This document shows, in pieces, positions 58,134 through 64,000 of a stretch of 64,000 nt of DNA (the first letter of the stretch is position 1; each line of letters opens with the position of its first letter). Below the pieces are notes generated by a model, which was not told the DNA's origin, searched no databases, and saw only the letters and a list, made by a program, of their open reading frames with translations. A program made the position numbers and the translations under genes. This stretch comes from Coniosporium tulheliwenetii (taxonomy: Eukaryota > Ascomycota > Dothideomycetes): assembly GCA_030247845.1 (NCBI GenBank), contig JAPDRP010000006.1, positions 372,001-436,000 on the forward strand. The letters run 5' to 3'.

Positions 58134-59359
58134 ATGTCGCCTACAGCTCTTCCCGCACAGCCAACTTACCGAATTGCCTCGGTCCCCGCAGATGGCATCG
58201 GTCCAGAAGTCATAGATGCAGGAATCCAAGTCCTGCAGCAACTTGCTGAGACTTTGAAGACTTTCAAGCTCGAGTTCAAGCATTTTGATTGGAGTTCCGA
58301 GACATACAAGAAGACTGGCAAATACATCCCCGATGGTGGCCTAGACGAACTTCGGAAGCATGATGCGATTCTGTTTGGAGCAGTCGGTGCACCTGGCAAG
58401 CATAGGTACCAGCTCATTTTTTGATCTTCTACTGACAAGAACGCCACAGATGTTCCGGATCACATTTCGCTCTGGGGCCTGCGTCTCGCCATTTGCCAGC
58501 CTTTCCAGCAATACGCCAATGTTCGCCCAACCAAGGTGTTCAGAGGAACTCAGTCTCCACTGAGGACCTGCAACACCGGCGATCTGGACTGGGTCATTAT
58601 CCGTGAGAACAGCGAAGGAGAATATGCCGGTCACGGAGGGAGGTCACACGTTGGCAAGCCATGGGAAACTGCGACAGAGGTCGCAATCTTCACCCGCCAT
58701 AGCGTAGAGCGGATCATGCGCTTCGCATTCGAGACTGCACAGTCAAGGCCGCGGAAACTATTGACCGTGGTGACGAAGAGCAATGCCCAGAGAAACGGCA
58801 TGGTTCTCTGGGACGAAGTAGCCAAGGAGATGTCGGCAGAATTTCCCGATGTGACCGTGGACAAGATGTTGGTTGACGCGATGACGACTCGGATGGTCTT
58901 GAAGCCGGAGTCGCTCGACACAATCGTCGCCTCCAACCTTGTAAGAGCAATGGTTTGAGTTTTCAGATGGAGCGGTTTAACTAACTTTGCTTTCAGCATG
59001 CGGACATCCTATCAGATCTCGCCGCCGCACTGGCAGGCTCGATTGGAATTGCACCGACTTCCAATCTTGACCCGACGCGCGAAAACCCGAGTATGTTTGA
59101 GCCAATTCACGGCTCGGCCTTTGACATCACGGGTATGGGAATCGCAAACCCTGTGGCGACGTTCTGGACAGCGGCCGAGATGCTTGGATGGCTAGGTGAG
59201 GAGGAAGCGGGTCGGAAGTTACTTGATTGCGTTGAGAATGTCTGTGAAAAAGGAGTGTTGACAAGAGACCTTGGAGGAAAGGCGACGACGAAGGAGGTGA
59301 CCGAGGCAGTTTGTGATGAGATCCGGAGTACGCTTGGACAGAAGAAGCTTGTGGTCTAG
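58134..59359 (+). CDS. Tartrate dehydrogenase/decarboxylase (D-malate dehydrogenase family)
   Basis: Exons 58134-58395, 58450-58940 and 58997-59359 give 371 residues. Motifs: RIASVPADGIGPEVIDAG, LFGAVGAPDVPDHISLWGLR, the substrate loop WVIIRENSEGEYAGHGGR, TVVTKSNAQRNGMVLWDEV, ASNLHADILSDLAAALAG and MFEPIHGSAFDITGMGIANP. The last block and the ENSEGEYxGxGGR loop separate tartrate dehydrogenases from isopropylmalate and isocitrate dehydrogenases. Known members oxidise (+)-tartrate and decarboxylate meso-tartrate to D-glycerate, or act on D-malate, with NAD and Mn2+. Intron 1 (58396-58449) has a GC donor, gcaagc; this is the only join that keeps the family sequence. Confidence 0.88.
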
Positions 59360-60661
59360 TCTTTCTTCGCCTTGTAGATATTTTACTATCGCCCTTGTAC
59401 TGCTGATGTTAGTCATGTTTGGCTCTCCTGATGTTCTTCGCGCAACGCTTGGCCTCAATGGGATCTTTGACTTGGTCGGTTTTTGTTGTTTTCTCCTTCC
59501 CAATGTCCAGGAAACTTGGCTTTCCGCGTCCGTTTACTGCTCCCTGGACCTGTTGGTGACGTAAGGCATCGCAATGCTGGTCGCAGCTGCATATCAAGGG
59601 TACTGAAACTTTCAACGCGGCAATTAAGAATTTAAATAAAGTTTAGTAATATAGAATAGTTGTAAGGTTATCTAAAGTTAGTAAAATAAGTAGGGTTAAG
59701 ACGTCACTAATAGCTTGGAGGATTTAGAGAGGTGGCTAAGTTTAAGGTAGTAGACTTAGCCGAAATATATTTAGAATGCTAGGTAATATAAGAGAGCCGT
59801 CTTAGGCTCCCTAGAATACAGGTGAGTTAGGGTAAGGGATCATATATACTCACCTCTACTTACCCTCAAAATAGGAAAGGATAAACTATTAGTAGGTGGG
59901 TGACCACTAGCGAACACCTACTACTGTATGTTTTTCTTTTTTGCTCGTCGCTGCTCCGAGGCCTGAAGTGGAATATGACAGGCTGTTTCGCACTGGCTCT
60001 TAAGCGTTGGCGTGGTCCACAAAAGGAACTAGACACAGACAGATTCATAAGTGCAAAATCGGGTAAGAATCAAGGACTTGAGCTTTTTGCACATGGTTGA
60101 CGCTCTGGCGTATGGCTATCTAAGTTCGGCGGTAAAAGTAAAAGGCTGAATTCGACGCTTATGTTGCAACATCTTAATAGTCTTCAAGCCTCGCATCTGC
60201 GCCTAGATCCCCCGGACCTCGCTAGAAGCTCAATGGATCTGCCATGCCGGCTTTGTCCTTAGCGCTGTTTACTTTCGAGGCGCCCGAGATCTCCGATGTT
60301 TCGATCTAAATCCAGAATTTATGGCGCCGAGCAAGCTGACATCTCCGGAACTGACGCCGGATACTGTCTCTTGTGCCGCAACATTCGGTTGTGGATGGAT
60401 GTCTGATTACCCGGGTGCTAAGTAGACCTTTCGAAGCGACATGCCCATGAGCTTCGTCTTGTTGTACGGTTGTAGCATAGTGAGTATGCTCCGATCGTCA
60501 TGTCCCAGTCAGACATCCGAATCGCCTCATTAGCGACGAGAGTGCAGGCACCCGAAGGCCGACCAACGAAGGCCATATGCCAGGTCAGGCTCTGAGCGGC
60601 ACAGCAGACATTAGCAAGGGCGGCCTCTCTCCCGAGATTGAATCCATCTTCCACCCCTCCC
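59360..60661. other. Intergenic 1.3 kb with AT-rich block
   Basis: About 59615-59880 is strikingly AT-rich (many TTAG/TAAG/TAATA strings) with GGTGAG and CTTACCCT strings following. It looks like relics of a mutated repeat. No gene seen. Confidence 0.5.
59615..59930. repeat. AT-rich relic repeat
   Basis: Composition differs sharply from the about 50-55 percent GC around it. AGGTGAG and AGGGTAAG strings recur in direct and inverted order at 59820-59880, resembling the hairpin region near 47.8 kb. Confidence 0.4.
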
Positions 60662-61008
60662 TTAGTCCGGCACCTCCCCCACGCCCTCCGGCGCAAAAGG
60701 CACCCTCGTCACGCTGTCCGGCAGTTCCCATTTCGCCGTATCCAGCCCCTTCTCTCTCGCGCGCTCGACCAGCGCGTCCCGCTCGCGGATCAGCTCTTCC
60801 ATGTACAGAATCGTTCTCTCGAGGACATTGGCTTCGCTGCGGCCTTGGCCTTCCATGCCGGGCACCAGGCTGGCGAGGCGGTCGAAACCCAGCCGGATTG
60901 CTTCGCGCCGCTTTTGCTCAGAGGCAATGTGGTTCGATTTCTTCTCTTCTTCGGTCAGGCGAGGCTTTTCGGGGGGTTGGGGGCGGGTTGGCGGGTGGAG
61001 GTAGACAT
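60662..61008 (-). CDS. bHLH transcription factor (Ino4/Max-like; one frame break)
   Basis: ATG at 61008 (MSTSTRQPAPNP) opens a frame that hits a stop soon after the six-C run 60971-60976. One more C leads into KPRLTEEEKKSNHIASEQKR, the basic region with the H-E-R DNA-contact residues (H in NHIAS, E-Q-K-R-R). Helix 1 EAIRLGFDRLASLVPG, loop, and helix 2 RSEANVLERTILYMEELIRE follow, then a short tail. Corrected length is 115 residues. Small bHLH factors of this type act as heterodimer partners on E-boxes; in yeasts Ino4/Yas2 control phospholipid or alkane genes. Target here unknown. Confidence 0.8.
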
Positions 61009-61527
61009 TGCTAAGGAGGTGAGGGCGGCGCGAGGGCGTATTGTATTGCTGAGCGTGCCTCAGAGTGAGATGACGTTGTTCGCGCTATGATATTGTAGTG
61101 AATATGGTTCCGAAGCGGTTGATATATTTGACAGGTGTCTTCGACATTGGCAGCCTTGAGTGATAGGGCAGGCATGTGACGGGTGATCGACCCTGGGAGT
61201 CGGCGGCTCGGGCGATTTCTGAAACGTGCCCTGCGGCGTCACCGCCAAGGTTTGGAGACCTGTCTTGCTGGTATCGATATCAGCATCAACTCCTGGAAGG
61301 CACTTCCTGTGCCGCGCCTGCCCAAAGCTTGAGAGCCACATACATATCACCACCGACAGCCGTTCTCCTTCCTCATTTCCCTCCTCACTCCCCTCCTCTG
61401 CGCCCCCCATCCCTCATCTGCCACGCCACCGCCCCGATTAACTGTCCACGAGATCGCCCATGCGCCCATAGTTCCCGACAGCACACGAGCAGAAAGCTCA
61501 CTCAAACCAGTTCACCACTCCAGCATA
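61009..61527. promoter_or_regulatory. Divergent promoter region
   Basis: 519 bp between the bHLH start and the Unc13-like start. Nothing specific identified. Confidence 0.4.
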
Positions 61528-64000
61528 ATGTCATCAGGATCCGCGAGCAGCGGGCGCCCCCACAGGAGGGTTTCCCACGCCCGGAAGCGCATCGTCACCT
61601 CCAATGAAGCCTACCTCTACGCCTTGAGAGTAGCCTATCTCTCATACCTCCTCCAGCCCCGAGCGAAGCGGTTGCAGCATGTGCCTGCCCCTCATAAAGC
61701 CGCCATCCAGCGCTCCTCCACGTCCGTCAGTGACATGGTGAAAGACTTCTCCCTCATTCGAGACTCGAAAAGCACCAAACTTCCCACTGGTTTCATGGCT
61801 GAGCTGGACAAGAGGATAAGGGGAGTACTATTTGGAACGGAGAAGATGCCGGAATACAAGGACCAACTAGTCGTGAACACGTTTGCCGCGTTTCTCAATG
61901 AATTCATGGCCCCCCATTATCGAAAGACGATGGAGAAGGATCGAAAAGTGGAAGACCTCTTGCTCATCTTCTTCGCGCAAGCGACCAAGGAACTGCGGAA
62001 GGGCAAGCCGCCGGATGACGACGGCTGGAAGCTGATGGCTGACCGGCATTTGGCCTTGTTCGTCCGATTGATCAGCGATACACTCAGGAAGCACGGCTGG
62101 GCACAGGACAGGCCAGAGCTCAGCAGTCGGCTACAAACAATGGAGAAGAAGCTACTGGTTCATGATCAGGACCTGGCTGCCGAGACACAACGCAATGGCG
62201 GTACCGGTGGGACTACTGTCGAGGTCGAGGTTCCCCGAAGCTACGAGGTTAGAGACATGCCGCTGGTTCAGGTCGTGCAACGCATCTGGGGCTACCCATA
62301 CGCACATGTGCAATCGGACATTGCGGCATACAAGGACGTCTGGACCGAGCAAGCTGCATTAAAAGATCTCAAAGTGTACCAGGCCAACCTCGGACTTCAC
62401 ACCACGAAGACACTGGGTCCTGAAGATTTTGACACCGAAGAGGCATACGAAGCTTGGAAGAAAGCTGAGATCCCAAATCTGACGCAGATGATGCTGGCCA
62501 TCATTCAGTCAAATCCGGAGCTTGCCAAGACTACTTCAGGGAATGGTTTACCACAGCATAACCCAGCAAGTGGATCAACTTCGGACTCAGAGTCCTTAAG
62601 GAATATGTCAGAGCATTCAGAGAACGGGTCCTCTTATGTCGTTGATCAGCCTGTTGGCATGAGCGGCCTCACATTGAATAACTCGACGAACGGGAACGAG
62701 AGTGCGACGCCATATACCTTCATTCCGCCCGAACCAAGATCATACTACCGTGCAGTTCTGAGGGAAGCTCTGACTCATGACCTTCAAGATAGCGAGCTAC
62801 AGCCTACAGAAGCCACATCAGACACGCCATCCATCAAGCTCCTCTCGAAACAGTCCGCAGAACTGCTGAACGAGATTGCGGTCAGATGGCGAATACCGTA
62901 TTCCACTCGAATGGTGCTCTTCTTGGATGTTATCAAAGAAAAGTACCAACAGCAAGACATCTCGCTTGACACGGTTGACGCTGCTTTCGAGTACATCAAG
63001 ACACCGCCTCCAGTAGACAAAAAGTCGAATCGCATGAGTATGGTAGTGCAAGAGTCCCTTTCGGACTGGAAGAAATGGACGATCAGCGATTATGCCACTT
63101 ACCAGCGGGCTCTCTCAGGCCTGCATGACGCACTATTACGAGACCTTTACGAGCTTCTCTTACTTTCTTATGATGCAAAGGGCCCTCCACTTGGGCCTGT
63201 AATGTATATTTTGACAACCCATATTTACGACGATCCCCTGTTCTCCAAAACACTCGAAGACCTCGATCAGTTCTCGGATCAACTCCGCGATGCTCTGCGG
63301 CAACGAGCAGCTGAAGTCTACCATGACCTTCTGGCGAAGCAGCTACCGGATAGCAAAGAACAGTGGGAGTTTTTCCACGTAATAGAACTTGGCAAAGCCG
63401 TAGCAAAACTGTGTGAGAAGATCCAGAAGCGGTTCCGCAAGACACCGGAGATCATGGGGCGAGTAGCTGTATTGTACTGAAGACTTCTCCATGCTAACGA
63501 CGTGCAGCGTAAACCCTTTGTCGGTACTCGTTGCAGAGGTACTACCGGCCTATGCAGCCGACGCGAGAGATTTGGTGGCACGAATCATGGACATGGCGCA
63601 AGCGCGCGGCGAGGAGATCCCGATACAAGATGGCTTCGATCTCTACGCCGAGATGGTTGACATCCGACGCGTCCATGCGGATGCCCTACCCGGGTAAGTG
63701 CTGATGCCCAATCGACCTTGCAGAGCGAAGTTGACTTAATCCTACCTAGCGAGCCGTTTGCCTTTCACATTGAGAGCCTGCTGCAGGACTTTGTCTGGCG
63801 GTGGATAGAAGCAACGGATGCTAGCGTTGCTGGCTGGGTTGAAAATGCCGTCAAGCAAGACCAGTTCACTGTCCGCACAAGCCATCCAGGCCAGATACCT
63901 ACCGATGACGAGCGGCATAGCGTCTCGGTTATGGACATCTTCCAATCCTTCAACCAGAGCATTGAGCAGATTGTCCAACTGAACTGGGACGATGACCTGC
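61528..64000 (+). CDS. Unc13/MUN-domain (DUF810, C2) protein, Ync13-like, 3' end cut off
   Basis: Exons 61528-63458, 63508-63693 and 63750-64000, running past the window end. The start RKRIVTSNEAYLYALRVAYL and YLLQPRAKRLQHVP are conserved in fungal Unc13 relatives. TFAAFLNEFMAPHYRKTMEK and WKLMADRHLALFVRLISDTL follow, then a Ser-rich linker. The MUN region holds LPAYAADARDLVARIMDMAQ, QDGFDLYAEMVDIRRVHAD and FHIESLLQDFVWRWIEATDA. Fission yeast Ync13 promotes exocytosis and endocytosis at the division site. The C2 domain expected further on is outside. Intron 1 (49 nt, gctaac branch) appears to use a GC donor, gcgagt, giving PEIMGVNPLSVL. Confidence 0.78.

Noticed and set aside
1..64000. CRISPR arrays, bacterial operons, ribosome binding sites, rRNA
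   Set aside because: None present; intron-containing genes show a eukaryotic nuclear locus.

Overview
The window is nuclear DNA of a filamentous ascomycete, most likely a Dothideomycete. Evidence: short 49-120 nt introns with CTRAY branch sites, compact genes on both strands, fungus-restricted families (Ies4, modin-like, Zn2Cys6/Fungal_trans regulators), and no operons or bacterial signals. I support about 25 protein genes and no RNA genes.

Layout. 1-10 kb: 3' part cut off GID1/RanBPM, INO80 subunit Ies4, a gene-poor stretch with a four-copy GGCAAAAAAGAACCT-type motif, and a Pso2/Artemis-type repair nuclease. 10-23 kb: an F-box/DUF7730-like protein, a small secreted cysteine protein, a conserved unknown and a very long serine-rich membrane protein. 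23-32 kb: nitrilase, a polyamine-type MFS transporter, repeat debris, Utp11, an SDR dehydrogenase. 32-45 kb: a kinase-ankyrin protein, Cmc1, TAF9, a 2OG-Fe(II) oxygenase, an FRG1-like protein, aldehyde dehydrogenase, a modin-like protein. 46-64 kb: a BTB-like protein, a GAPDH paralogue, two regulators with a MITE between them, an ACS-family MFS transporter, glycerate 3-kinase, tartrate dehydrogenase, a bHLH factor, and the start of an Unc13/MUN-domain protein.

The most interesting unit is 48.2-59.4 kb. Transporter, tartrate dehydrogenase/decarboxylase, D-glycerate 3-kinase, GAPDH paralogue and regulators together look like a fungal tartrate (or related hydroxy-dicarboxylate) utilisation cluster. 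CCCCGGA-type sites occur twice upstream of the transporter and twice in the shared kinase/dehydrogenase promoter.

Eleven conserved genes carry single-base frame breaks, about 19 in all, almost every one in or beside a G or C run, while neighbouring genes are intact. This looks more like consensus error in homopolymers than real gene decay, so I annotate these as genes and give the break positions.
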